Source: Anaeramoeba flamelloides
Lineage: Eukaryota; Metamonada; Anaeramoebidae
Length of the DNA: 64,000 nucleotides
Direction: 5' to 3'
NCBI GenBank assembly: GCA_027625915.1
Contig: JANTQA010000047.1
Location: forward strand, 10,292,001-10,356,000
A program made the translations under genes and the position numbers. Below are positions 13,301 through 23,725 of this stretch, piece after piece. The stretch's first letter is position 1. The number at the start of each line of letters is the position of its first letter. Below the pieces are notes generated by a model. It made no database searches. It worked only from the letters and a program-made list of their open reading frames with translations, and was not told the origin of the DNA.

Positions 13301-15896
13301 TATATGTAAACTCTATTGATTTTGAAATAAATAGAAAACTCAAAAAAACCTAACGAAAATCAATAGATTTTACAAATAAACAGATAAAACAGAAAACCTC
13401 AAGAAAAGCGCAGTTAGGTTTTTTTTTATTTAAAAGAATTGAGTAAAATCTTAGATTTTTCTCTATTCTTTTGAATTTTGGAAAAGCTAGGCACTCCACG
13501 GTACTCCACGGCACTCTATGGACACTTTCGTTAGGTTTTTTTTAATTTTTGAAATAAAATGTAAATTAAAAAAAAACCTAGGCACTCTACGGCACTCTAT
13601 GGACACTTTCGTTAAGTTTTCCCGAATTTAAAAGGATTGAGTAAAATCTTTGATTTTTCTCTATTCTTTTGAATTCTGGAAAACCGCTGTTAGCTTTTCT
13701 TGAGTTTTCTGTTTATTTGTGAAGTGTTCTAGGTTTTTTTTATTTTTTGAAATAAACAGAAAATTTTTGAAAATTTTCAGTTTATTTCAAAAAGTAAAAA
13801 AAAACTAACGAAAATCAATAGAGTTTACATATAAAATAGAAACTTCAAAAAAACCTAGGCACTCTACGGCACTCAACGGACACATAATATTTATCATCAG
13901 TTATTTTTTTTTCTATTTGAGTTTTTTTAGATGATAAGGGTGTTTTCAAAACTATTAGTTATTATCTCTTCAAAAAAATATCACAAAGTTGAATTTAATG
14001 AAAATTCATTGTCATATCCATTTAAAAATTTTTTACCCAAAAAAATACCTTTTTTTCTCGACTAGAGAGACTTTTTAAAATCGTGGTACTGTTAACAACA
14101 ATAAATACAACAGCCTCAAGATTGTTTAAGGACTGGAATGTTGATTGTATTGTGAATAAACTTGATTAACAAGGATGAAATGTTAATTGAAGTAATAGTT
14201 TTGTCTAACTTGGAAATTTTGAATTTTATTTTTTCATACTAGTGATATGCAAAAATGATTTCTGAATTTTTCATGTTTTTTTGTTTTTTCACCACTTGTT
14301 AACAAATAATTAATTCGGTTCATTTAAATTACAAAAATAAAAAATGAATAACATATTTAAAATAGTGAGTGTATATTTTGCTGCTAATCTTTGAAAATGG
14401 AATAAAAATTATTCTTTGTTTAGTTTTTGAATATTATTGATTGGAATTTCATTAATAATTGAATTGTTGATTCATTTTAAAAGCTATTTTGCCTCCTTTA
14501 TTCATTTCGTTTTCCCGATTTTCAGATTGTATCTCCTTAAGGGACTAATTTCTATTAAATTTTTTTACCTAAATTTAATAGAGATTGTGAAAATATTTTG
14601 CCAATTACTTAGATTTGAAAACCCCTGTTTGTTTTCAATATTAAACACATTTCTAGATCAGGAATCCTTATTTCGCAATTCTTCAAAAAAAAAAAAATAA
14701 TCGAGACTAGCCCCTTTATGTAGAATTGGCTTTTAAAAAAACACAATAAATCTGAATTGTAGAATAACAATTGTTATAATTTCACTGTAATGGTTTTTTT
14801 TAACGAGCCAAGTTGCTATTGCAAATAATTATTGGTGTTTGAATAATAAATGGGAAAAAATCTTCACTTGAAATTCCTTTCTTTAACTTTTTTATACAAA
14901 CAAATTTCCCAAGAAATAGATTATAATTGGTGATATCCCTATTTATGTGATTGATACTTTTTTGTTGTTTGTATGGCTGATCTTTTTTGGGGTGAGCTAA
15001 CAACCCTCAACCAAGATTTCAGAATTGAAAAAAAAGATAAAAATGAAGTGAAATTTTATTCTATTTAACTTTCGAATACCAACAATACAACATGAAGAAT
15101 TGAAAAGTTGGGTGTTGTTCAAATCGAAATAGAAAAAAGAATAAGATCTTTGTTACAACCAAATTTAGTCCAAGCAATGGAAGGTTCAATTAAATTTGTT
15201 GTTGGTATTAACATACACCAAAATTAAAAAAAAACCTTAAAAAAAAAAAAAATAATCCTTTCAAAATAATATCCACGAGGGTGCTTGTTGTAATTCGCAA
15301 AAGAAACAGTTTCTTAAATTTTTGAAAAGAAAAGATTACAAAAATCGGAAAGGTAAAAAAAATAATTTTTCTCCAATAAAAGAAAAATTTTTTGGAAAGT
15401 TGTTGTGTTTGTGTTTAGACTAAAAAGTTTTTTGGTAATATAGCCAGAATGAAGAAACTTGAAACCAAAAAAGATCAATGCTGAAAAAGAAAGAAAAGGT
15501 GCATTTCATCAAACAAAAGAAAAGTGAAAAGAAAAAAGAAAAAAGAATGAAGGAAAAATAAAAAATAAAAAAAGAAAAAATTACATTAAACATTGCATCA
15601 AGTTGTTTAAAGTACGTTCGTTCTGTTTCAAGAATTTCGTGAGTAAAATTCTGTTTCATAAATTGTTTTTTGAAAAGAGCTAAAAAGATGGAAAAATTAA
15701 AGTTAATCAATGTTTTGTGTTGGAGAATTAAAAAAAAAAAAAACAAAAAAAAGAAATTTTAATAGAAATTAAGGTTTGAATACAAAAAGAAAATATTTGA
15801 ATGTTTTTTGAACATACGGCCCCGAACAACTTTTCTTGATAGGTGCCCTCGTATTATTTTTTGAAGAAAAATCGCTGATTGCTCTTTGTTGGTCAT
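4796..15896 (-). CDS. IQ-RhoGEF-PH-kelch protein (Rho-family GTPase activator)
   Basis: Five exons on the minus strand: 15896-15818, 15679-15585, 10707-10339, 8057-7379 and 6756-4796, giving 1060 residues. Phases agree at all four junctions. Domains in order: an IQ motif (about 8-25, FLQKIIRGHLSRK), which probably binds calmodulin; a DH/RhoGEF domain (about 38-225, with EILETERTY, LVPLLQKKL and PVQRIPRY); a PH domain (about 243-347, with the C-terminal helix Trp in DDWTTQI); six kelch repeats (about 355-713, each with FGG or IGG and a later Trp or aromatic); then a Ser/Lys/Asn-rich region with an Asn run and a terminal coiled coil (about 980-1020). It should exchange GDP for GTP on a Rac/Rho GTPase at membranes. 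The start is the ATG just before the IQ motif; no acceptor lies upstream in frame. An extra 5' exon cannot be excluded. Confidence 0.88.
5136..5215 (-). repeat. AAT microsatellite encoding a poly-Asn tract
   Basis: A run of TTA on the plus strand, so AAT on the coding strand, interrupted once near 5188-5194. It encodes the long Asn run near the C terminus of the RhoGEF-kelch protein. Such in-frame trinucleotide runs are common in AT-rich amoebae and are probably length-variable. The long frame on the opposite strand over this stretch is a shadow. Confidence 0.85.
6757..7378 (-). other. Intron 4 of the RhoGEF-kelch gene
   Basis: A 622-nt GT...AG intron between the first kelch repeat and the rest of the propeller. 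The donor reads TTGG|GTAATT and the acceptor TTAACAG|GATC. The split glycine codon (G+GA) restores FDLGSKEWQK, a normal kelch blade junction. The donor side has an imprecise AAAGAAATAG array (7255-7370) and the middle has a 20-base A tract near 6955. Confidence 0.88.
8195..8765 (-). repeat. R7 dispersed repeat, copy 1
   Basis: About 570 bp that match 41235-41795 in reverse orientation, with many indels. Shared blocks include the complement of CTATCTTTAATTAA, CACAGCCAC, and CTTCTTCCCAATATAAAG near the 8200 end. On the plus strand the copy reads LYWEEELQRKKNKW around 8230-8275. The other copy preserves LYWEEEL with a Lys-rich continuation, suggesting an old coding remnant. No inverted ends were recognised, so the element class is unknown. 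Confidence 0.6.
8883..9813 (-). mobile_element. R3: TTAA-targeting (piggyBac-like) element, 931 bp
   Basis: Flanked by intact TTAA on both sides (8879-8882, 9814-9817). The ends are inverted: GGGACTAGTCTCTATTAA on the left and the same sequence with small changes on the right. TTAA duplication with a GGG/CCC terminus is the signature of the piggyBac superfamily. The minus strand near 9530-9575 encodes KPCYVCGRSTKN, which could be the start of the C-terminal Cys-rich domain of such a transposase. No complete transposase is present, so it is non-autonomous. A shorter relative lies at 14541-14714. Confidence 0.72.
10296..10334 (+). repeat. 39-base A homopolymer
   Basis: An uninterrupted run of 39 A on the plus strand. 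On the sense strand of the RhoGEF-kelch gene it is a T run starting a few bases after the intron 3 donor. Homopolymers of this length are prone to sequencing error and length change. It does not touch the exon. Confidence 0.9.
11018..11555 (-). mobile_element. R5 inverted-repeat element, copy B
   Basis: About 540 bp bounded by inverted termini: TTTGTTTCAGTCAAAGG near 11024-11040, and CCCTTTGTCTGGGAAATG near 11531-11548. It is homologous to 38401-39108 on the plus strand, including a block of the type TTGCAAGATCNATAGTCAC. A short frame on the minus strand from about 11246 (MKIVVFLNGHQRILGFKF) lies inside it and has a diverged counterpart in copy A. It therefore belongs to the repeat and not to the host gene. 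The superfamily is not determined. Confidence 0.65.
12715..14275. mobile_element. R4 element with internal palindromes, copy 1
   Basis: About 1.56 kb bounded by TATGAAAAAATTTTTTC on the left and GAATTTTTCATG on the right. A second copy at 43463-46062 matches both flanking parts. The core (13060-13880) is a patchwork of inverted and direct repeats built from CTAGGCACTC..., CGTTAGGTTTTTT and GAATTGAGTAAAATC pieces. It includes a 10-bp tandem array at 13491-13530. Copy 1 lacks the TTAA element present in copy 2, so it serves as the empty site. No coding sequence was recognised. Confidence 0.6.
13491..13530 (+). repeat. 10-bp tandem array (GCACTCNACG type)
   Basis: Four consecutive 10-mers: GCACTCCACG, GTACTCCACG, GCACTCTATG and GACACTTTCG. 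The same motif, in shorter runs, recurs at about 13145, 13580, 13855, 16425, 23690, 43898, 44088, 44271 and 49433. It also appears in reverse at 61541-61570, where it lies in the 3' part of a LINE. Its function is unknown. Confidence 0.75.
14541..14714 (-). mobile_element. R3: short TTAA element, 174 bp
   Basis: Starts GGGACTAATTTCTATTAA after an intact TTAA (14537-14540) and ends CGAGACTAGCCCC followed by TTTA. Its left half matches the right end of the 931-bp element at 8883-9813 and its right half matches that element's left end. It is therefore an internally deleted relative in opposite orientation. It has no coding capacity. Confidence 0.72.
14830..15086. mobile_element. R6 foldback element (tentative)
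   Basis: The left arm reads ATTGGTGTTTGAATAATAAA followed by TGGGAAAAA and CTTCACTT. The right arm (about 15039-15086) is its inverted counterpart, ending in TTCGAATACCAACAA. A related arm occurs inside the R5 copy at 38401-39108 (about 38736-38872), and a fragment occurs near 269-318. The arms are diverged and the exact ends uncertain. No coding sequence is seen. Confidence 0.4.
15090..15200 (+). pseudogene. Short coding-like patch of unknown origin
   Basis: On the plus strand this stretch reads QHEELKSWVLF in one frame, then after a frame change EIEKRIRSLLQPNLVQAMEG. The mixed-charge helical composition is unlike the surrounding intron. It loosely recalls subunits of Golgi tethering complexes such as COG7, but that is only an impression. 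It sits antisense in intron 2 of the RhoGEF-kelch gene and is bordered by R6-type ends. It is probably a broken gene fragment, if coding at all. Confidence 0.25.
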
Positions 15897-18800
15897 TGGC
15901 AAGGTCCAAAATGAAGAGATAAAAAACAAAAAAACAAATTACAAAAAAATAATTTGAAGAAAATTTCTTCCAGTTTTTGGAAGATTATACCAAATAGTTT
16001 TCAACCAATTTAATTTTCAAAATTGGCTGAGTGGGAATACAAGAAATTTTTTTGATTAAATTCATCTTAAAAATGTTTATCTTTTTGAAAGAGATAAGTA
16101 TCTTGATTAGAATAAAAGAAATTTCTTTTCAGAGAATTTATACCTTTACAAGTAAATTTGAAAAGATCAAAGTTGATAATAAGACAAAAATTTCAGATTA
16201 GAGTCAAATTTTAAAATGAGTGATATCAAAACTGAGTTTAAAAGTTTGTTATTTCCCTTAATTTAAATTGAAATTAAACCAATTTCTTTTTGGAGTTATT
16301 GAGAAAATGGATTTTTCATTTCAAAATGACAATTCAATAGTCAAGGTACTCTGAACATTCTTCAATATAACAAACAGTATTTGTTCCAATAGATTAGCGT
16401 AAAAAAAAAAAAAAAAAAAACCTAGGAACTCTAAGGCACTTCACATATTCCTAAACTAGGATTTAGAAATTTTTATAAGATTCAAAGATAGTTTTATTAT
16501 TTACTAGAGCTAATAAAGTTATCATTTTTTTCTGGGCTAGACTAAAAAAATGACAAAAAATAACATTTCTACAAAGATTATTTAATGAGTTTATACTCTA
16601 GATCAACTACTCACCACTTGCTTACTCTTTCAATTTTGGCAATTTTCAAATTGAGAATTATTATTTTTTGTTATTTAAAATAACTTTTTAGGATGATGGC
16701 GAGAGTTTCTAATTATCAAAATTAGATGGGTTGTGGGATAAATAAAAGTAGTAAATTTTATAAAAATCAAGTATAGCAACTTTGACTAATTTTCGAAAAA
16801 CTTAAAATTAAGAGTCTTTTAATCATCTTAATCATCGAATTTGAATTTTTTTAACAAAATAATAATAATATAAAAATTGTTGTTGAAAATTTCTAGATCA
16901 AATTGATCATTTTTTTTTGATTTTGATACTTTAAAGTTGTCTTTTGTAAATTCTGTATAAGTTAAAAATTTTCAAAATTATTAAAAAAATGGCAGAATGT
17001 TTTTCATTTTTATTTATTTCTTTTAATTCCAGAAAAAAATTGGAAATATAGTCAGTTCCACTTTTAAGGTAAAAACTTCAATTAAAATACAGGCACAATA
17101 AAAATTTCAAATTAAGGCACAAAATTCAAATATTAGTAAAATAATTTGTAAAAAATAAAATTCCAAATTTAGTGCCTTAATTTTCGAGATTTTTCTAAAC
17201 ATTAAATTTCTTTGAAAGTTTGTGCCTGAAATTTGAAACTGACTGTATATTTGTTTGTTTTTAATGTTATTTTAATTATTAATATTAAATATCCTGCTTA
17301 AATTAATAACTCTTATAATTTTGCCAATTTCTTAAAAATAAGCTAATTATATTTCTCTCCAACGAGACTATTAAAAATACTACCCATTGAGAATTATAAC
17401 GAATATATTTTTTTGATTTAATTCAATAAAATGACTCTATTTATTTTAAAAATAACTAATTTTAAACCCCAAATTAACTTTAAAAAGTATATTGTATTTT
17501 ATTGTAAAATTTTTTGATAATAAATGTATTAATCTAAAAAGAAATCCAAAACCTAACTTTTCTATAAGAAATTTAGAAATTTTGAAACAGATGTTTAAAT
17601 TATAGTGGCCTTAATAAAATTTTTATACAAATTATTTTTTTCACAATTTTAAGTTTTTTCAGGTATAACTTTTATGAACACCAACGTTTAATCGAAAGTT
17701 AATTATTTCATATTATTTCTAAACTAAAGTAAATTGATTGATTCTTTAAAAAAAAACTCAATTTTTGATTTTGTATGGAACACATTTGGGAGGAATTTAG
17801 TTCCCTTTTTTAACCTGAAACATATTTATTATCTTTAAAAAAACTTTATTACAAAATATTTATTAAAATTTAATTTTTTTGTTTTTATAGACAATTTTAA
17901 GTTGGTTAAAGTTATTTTTAGTAAAAAATATAACACCAGGGTCATTTTCGCATAATCATCCATGACTATAAAATCATTTTTCACTAAATATTGAGAAATT
18001 TTTATTTCTGATTCTCTAATATTTAGCCAATCGCTGGGTTAATAGTCCAAAAATAACAAGACCATCGCAATATTATTTATCAAGATAATCTAGAGTTTTT
18101 TTAATTAGGATCTCTTTATTTTTGGAAACTTTGAGATAAAATGAATTTTTAATTATTAGATAATAACAGTAAGAAACCCCGTATTAGTCATGGTAGTCAT
18201 CTCAAATTATATTTTTACAAGAACTTGAGTTTTTTCAATAAAGAAAGAAAGTAATATTTTGGAAACTTGATTGAAAATATTTCATTTATTAATGGGAAAA
18301 AATCAGTATTTTTTTTATTTCAAAAGAATTCCTTTCCCTCACTTTCCTGGTGAGTCTAAATCACCTTCTTTGTTGACGAATAATTTTTTTTATAATTATT
18401 TTTGGTGTTTGTATAAAAGTGAAGTATATCGATTTGTTTTCTGGGTTGTTCTATATTCAACCCACCTGAGATGTGTTTGAAGTGAAAAACAAATTGTTAA
18501 CTTTTTATATAATCCTTTACATACTGCTATTTGTATTAAAAATGGGAAATATTTTCATATTATTTTCAATTTCCTGATATCAAATAGAACCACAAACCCA
18601 AATAACTTCTCCATAAAAACTCAATTTATCAAAGAAAAATTTGGTAAAGGAAGAGAAAATTTTTTCACATTTGTAATTCAAATACCCGTACATATTTTTT
18701 ATTTGAAAAAAAAAAAATCCGAATCAAAAGATCATTAAACAATTGATGAAAGGCCAACAGCCACTTTCTTTTGAATTTTGTTTTTTCTTTCTTTAAAATC

Positions 18801-19923
18801 AATAAACCATTTCGATTTTTTTTTTTTTTTGTTTTTCAAAGTTAGATTAGGTTTGTTGTAGTAAATCTCCCAATAACTGTAACAATAACTTGAAAACTCA
18901 GGATCAGATTGTTTCACATTAGACATTGGTTTGAGCAACTTCACAGGTATTTTTTGAAGAAAGTTCTTTGAGAATATTGACTTGTTTTGTTAGGAAATTC
19001 TCAAAGTTTTGTGATAAATAATATGATTTTTTTTTAAATTTTTCAAAAATAAGAAAATTTCAACAAACACTATCTTTTAAATAATTTCATTTGTAAAGTA
19101 TATAGTATTACAACCCCCAGAGAGAATAAAAGTTGGAGAGATCTGAAACCACTTTAAAAAAGTTCTTTGTCAAAAAAATTGATCAGATAATATTTTATCT
19201 CTTGAAAAAAATAATTCCTTTTTTTAAAAAAAGTTTTTCATTTTATTGGGCAACCTAATTGAAAAGAATTTGATTTGATTGACAAAATAGTATTAGCATT
19301 AAGAGAGAAGTTTAGAAACAAATCCTATTCCAGTTTTAAACAAATTTAGAAAAACAGTAGAAAACTTTGAATGAAACTTACCCAAAGGGTTAAAAGATTG
19401 TGAAACCTAATACTTAAAAGCCCTCAGGGTTATTGGCCTGTTAGAGAATAATTCAACATGCTCTTAAAATATTTTAAATTACAGAAATAATTTGATAAAA
19501 ATTCATTTAATTCTGTTTTAATTTGGTTTTATTATTGAAAATTGGTTAGAAGTTTCACTTTATTTGATTGAACTTTTGTGGAAAAAAATAGTTTCTCAAA
19601 ATAAAAATCTTAAATATTTTACTTTGTGTCCTCGAAAAAACACCACGGATAGAATAGAGTGAATACCTTAAAGAATAAAAACATTCAGAAAAATACAAAA
19701 AATCAAAATAATAAAAATTCTTGATAATATGGAACTAAATAGACTTTTTTCAGGCCGTTAAAGATAAAAATAGATAAATTTGTTTAATTTGAAAGCTCCA
19801 CTTTTTTATTTTTTTCAAAAAAATTAGTAAAGAACATTTTATTTACTCTTTGCCAAAACAAAAAACTGTGTTTCCAAATTCATTTTATTAAAAAACAAAA
19901 GTCTGATCAAACTATTTGTAAAT
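15897..19923. other. Intergenic region
   Basis: No gene is supported. The first part is 5' flank of the RhoGEF-kelch gene (minus strand) and the last part is 5' flank of the orphan gene at 19924. It contains a palindromic R1 MITE (17047-17247) and a fragment near 16400-16445 with an A tract followed by CCTAGGAACTCTAAGGCAC, resembling LINE 3' sequence in reverse. A short open frame at 18271-18480 has no recognisable content. Confidence 0.55.
17047..17247. mobile_element. R1: palindromic MITE, copy 2
   Basis: About 200 bp with ends GTCAGTTCCACTTTTAAGG and TTGAAACTGACTG, followed by TATAT. The arms pair with each other through ATTTCAAATTAAGGCAC-type blocks. It is more diverged from the other copies, especially on the left, so it may be older. 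Confidence 0.72.
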
Positions 19924-20694
19924 ATGGAACTACACCAACCAACGGAGGAGATGGTACCAAATAATTTTCAAAAAACAAACTTGAATTCCAAATTTCAGAA
20001 CCTAAACAGAAAAAAAAAAAGAAAAAGAAAAAGAAGAAATAATAAAAGAAATAATATGGACGATTTTCAACACTCATCAAATTTCAAGATCAGAATATAT
20101 TTTGCTACAATGAGTGTGGGTAAATCACGGTACCCTCAAATATCTCGTTTTAAGTTTAAAAGACTAAACACAAACCAAAAAGTACTAAGGACGACCGTTG
20201 ATCAAACAAAACTGGTTTCTGAAAAAAGGCTAATTCATCAAAGATTTTTTTCACTCTCATTTAAGGATCTGGATTCGCCAAATATGAGCACAACACAAAA
20301 ATGTGTTGGTTCTTGGGTCACCAAACATAACCACGAACTTAGAAATTCAAATACATCTCAAATCAAGAATCACGATATTCTTTCTTGCAATACAATGCTA
20401 ATTGAAGATCAACTTGATTCAAAGATAAAGAGAATCAACTCAATAACGAGTACCAGAGATCAAAAGAAAAAAAGCATTGAGAAAATTCATGAACACCTTA
20501 GAGTTCAGCTTATAACATGCTTAGTGGACAAATATCAAAAACATTTGCAACAAATCAAACTGGTTGTTTTAAATAATGTAAATGGTGATATCGAACATCA
20601 GGTTTGTAATACATTGAAGGATATTCACAATCTTTTATTCAGTGTTATTCAAAAATCTAATCTGCCTGGGGTTCCTTTGATCAGTAAGATGTAA
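19924..20694 (+). CDS. Hypothetical basic protein, 256 residues
   Basis: A single open frame, far longer than chance frames in this AT-rich DNA, with balanced amino-acid use. The N terminus is hydrophilic with a strongly basic block (KKKRKRKRRNNKRNN, about 32-46) that could act as a nuclear localisation signal. The middle holds QKCVGSWVTKHNHEL (about 126-140). The C-W-HNH spacing recalls the last part of FAR1, FLYWCH or other WRKY/GCM1-like zinc fingers, but the upstream cysteines of such a finger are missing. The C-terminal 80 residues are predicted helical with spaced hydrophobic residues. It could be a small DNA-binding protein, a transposase-derived fragment, or a lineage-specific gene. 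No intron is evident and the next gene is 6.5 kb away. Confidence 0.5.
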   Translation: MELHQPTEEMVPNNFQKTNLNSKFQNLNRKKKRKRKRRNNKRNNMDDFQHSSNFKIRIYFATMSVGKSRYPQISRFKFKRLNTNQKVLRTTVDQTKLVSEKRLIHQRFFSLSFKDLDSPNMSTTQKCVGSWVTKHNHELRNSNTSQIKNHDILSCNTMLIEDQLDSKIKRINSITSTRDQKKKSIEKIHEHLRVQLITCLVDKYQKHLQQIKLVVLNNVNGDIEHQVCNTLKDIHNLLFSVIQKSNLPGVPLISKM

Positions 20695-21263
20695 ATAGTT
20701 TTTACTGATCTTGTTGGATAACATATTTGTTTTCTCAAGAGAATTTCATTTTCTCTCTTTTTGTATTTTGTGATCTCTTTTGAAAATTTTACTATTTTTT
20801 TGGTTTTGAAAAGTATTTAGCAAATTCGTCCATGAAACTAATAATAAACTTATTCGGTTTCTGGGTTTTTTGTTTTTAACTGTGCTTTTCATTCATTTAA
20901 AATAAACAATAAGTTACACATTATTTTTATTTTTTTTTGTGATGAATTTTTGGAAAATATTTTAATCCATTGACTTTAATTTCTCCTTTAAATGACTCTT
21001 CTCTCAAATTATTGCTGTCAAGAAAGCTAAATTTTGAAAATAAGAACGAAAGAGTAAATAAAAAAATTACACATTTGAAGTTGATCACAGGTCGAGAAAA
21101 CCAAAGTTAATTTATTTATTCAAGTCCTAATTTTTATTTAAAAAATAAGATTTATCCAATTCCCAGAATTTGTCAAGAATTTAGTATACTGCGAGAGCAA
21201 TTACTAAAGACTTAAATGGCAAATGGCAAATTTCAAATTTTAAAAATATATTTTTTAATTTTA

Positions 21264-21741
21264 AAGTGATCAAAATAAAGCGTGCACAACCACTATAATC
21301 CGTGTTTCAAAATATTATCCGTGCTTTTTTTTATTCTTATACCAAGGCAATGTCCAATCTACTACCCAATAGTATACCTAAGTACAAATCAATTTTGAAA
21401 GTAAAGTACTGGTTATTTTCAGTAAAATTTAAATTATTCATGCAAATAGTTGAAAATTTTCCATAGTATTCTCAATTTTTTGAAAATATTTGGTTTTTTT
21501 GATTTGATTAAAATTTTCCAAAAATTTACTCTATTTTTTGAGATAAATTTTCCAATTTGATCCTTTATTTTTAGAATTTCTTTTTAAATAATAGAACTTT
21601 AAGAAACTAGTACCATATTTTTTTAGTGTTTATTATTGTTTTTTTTGATCTGTTGATGTATAGGTTTTCTATAACAAAAAAACACGCTTTTTATTTTGAA
21701 ACACGCTTTATATTTTTTTGCACTCTTTATTTTGACTACAG
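21264..21741 (-). mobile_element. R2: Tc1/mariner-like non-autonomous element, copy 2
   Basis: A 478-bp copy of the element at 341-815, in reverse orientation, with TA on both flanks (21262-21263, 21742-21743). The ends read AAGTGATCAAAATAAAG on the left and, inward from the right, CTGTAGTCAAAATAAAG. Internal matches run the full length. No transposase frame is present. Confidence 0.72.
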
Positions 21742-23399
21742 TAGCCTTTTATCAGTTGTGTTTAACTATGACGTTTGTTATTGAGAATCCAATGTATAGT
21801 ATTTTTCTGAAAGGGTTTGATGGTTGGAATATCTCACAAATATTTAACCAGATAGATCGAAAAGGGAAAAAATGAATTTTGTTCCGAATGTTAATTATTA
21901 CATATCCTAAAAATGAAAAAGAAAGTTGGCAAAAATCAACTTTTTAAGGGAATAGCAAACTAAAAAAAAAGATTCAAGTAAATCCAATAGTAAAATTCAA
22001 AAAAAATTTACCGTATCTTGAAATTGAAAAACCAAGTAAAAATCTGATTACTACAAAACCAAACTTACTTTTAATACTATTTTTCAGTTTTGAATAATTG
22101 TTTTTAAAAGATCTGATCCATTTTTCTCATTTTTGTAAAGTTCAAAATTCAACATATTTCTGAATTATTTAAGAAAAATTATTTTCTTTAAAAGAAGATT
22201 GAAATCTTATTGCCTGGAATGGGAATGTACAAAAATACACTTTAAAAAATTAAACCACTAAGTTCTAAAATAACACAGTTTGAAAAATCAACTTAATCTC
22301 AAAAAAAAATACAATAATTATTTTTAACTTTAAAAAAATCTAATTTATTTATTCAAAGAACAGTTCAAATCAATTTTTTCTCTTTATCAAAAAAAAAAAT
22401 ATAAGAAAAAAAGAACCAAACAATCAAATTAAAAATTCTCCCAAAATACTTTTTTAAAAGCTGTAAAATTCAACTTATAACCTAAAGAAATCTTTTTAAA
22501 TTTAATTATGTTTAATCAATAGCTAATAACCCAATCTTATTTCTTTCAGTGAGTCATTAACAACACAGAGATTAAATGGATCAATTCTTAACAATTATTT
22601 CTCAATTTTTTAAAGATTTTCAAACTAATAAAACAAATTCATATGCAAATTTCTATTAAAAAAAAATAATAGATATTATCATATTAGCTGGTTTTAATAC
22701 AAACAGTTCCTTGTTTATACTCGTGATATTTGAAAAAGAAAAATTGAATAATCTTTTTAATTTCAAGAAATTTAATAAATATTTGTGAATAAAATAAATG
22801 ATCAATTTTTTTAGATCTTCAAGGATTCAATATTTGATTTATTTTTGTTGTATTTTTAAAATAAGATTAAAAATTCAAGGTGATTTTTTCATAGTGACTC
22901 TCTAAAATTACTTAAAGTGAGATTTCTTCAAAATAAAAATATTTTTTTGACAAATTATTTTTTTTCTAATTTGATCCAAAAATACAACAAAAAAGGATCA
23001 GATCTTTTGACTGAAAGATAATTGTGAAAAATGGAATCTTTTAAAAATGATTATTCATTTCTCTAAATCCGATAAAAGAAGTTCCTTATCAAATTTAATT
23101 GTATCCTTATGTAAATAATTACTCTATTACCTTTGGGAAAAAAATGAATAATGGTTACAACCCCTTAAGCAAATTTTATTGACAAATGAGAAAAATTTTT
23201 TATTGAGAATTATCTACAGTTATTTTTTGATTTGTGAAATATGTTTAAACAGTTTTCAATTTTGATATCAAAGTACAAAATAGAAAAAATTTGAAAATTT
23301 TTGATGATCAGTTATCAGTTATTTTAAAAGAAAGACACATTTGATAAGAAACACCTAAATATTAATTATACAGTCTAGGATAAAATCCACCAAAATTAT

Positions 23400-23725
23400 T
23401 AATTTTTTATTTTTTTATTTTTAGAGGAAGTTAATTAATTTCCTCTTACAGTTGTTTGTATTTTTTTTAATTTTTGAAACAAACCGAAAATTAAATAAAT
23501 ATTAGGTTGTTTCTAAAATTAAAAATAATTACCGTTATCTTTTCCAGAATCGAGAAGAGTTGAGTAAAATATTTGAATTTTCTCTATTTATTTGAATTGT
23601 GGAAAAGTGCATTTTGGTTTTCTTTATTTTTCTGGTTATTTTGAAAATCAATAGATTTTATTTAAATAAAACTAAAAACTTCAAGAAAACCTAGGTACTC
23701 GAAAGTACTCAATGGACATTATAGT
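23400..23725 (-). mobile_element. LINE 3'-end remnant, minus strand
   Basis: Read on the minus strand, this has CGAGTACCTAGGTTTTC, then several short inverted segments including CGGTTTGTTTC, then TGTAAGAGGAAATTAA, and finally an A-rich tail (23422-23400). The same order occurs downstream of the LINE coding remnant at 61190-61700. It is thus a severely 5'-truncated LINE or a short element sharing its tail. No reverse transcriptase sequence is present. Confidence 0.55.

Larger units (their letters stand above)
10708..15584 (-). other. Intron 2 of the RhoGEF-kelch gene (4.9 kb)
   Basis: A phase-0 intron that splits the first helix of the DH domain. The donor MFN|GTAATT and acceptor TTAAAAAG|GAT rejoin as LDAMFNDYLVPLLQ, a normal DH sequence. 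The acceptor has only a weak pyrimidine tract. The intron holds an R5 element (11018-11555), an R4 element with palindromic blocks (12715-14275), a short TTAA element (14541-14714), an R6 foldback (14830-15086) and a coding-like patch (15090-15200). No further exon is needed to complete the protein. Confidence 0.8.

Noticed and set aside
13060-13880. CRISPR-like array in the R4 core
   Set aside because: Repeat units are irregular in length, orientation and spacing, and occur in an intron of a eukaryotic gene. They are nested inverted repeats.
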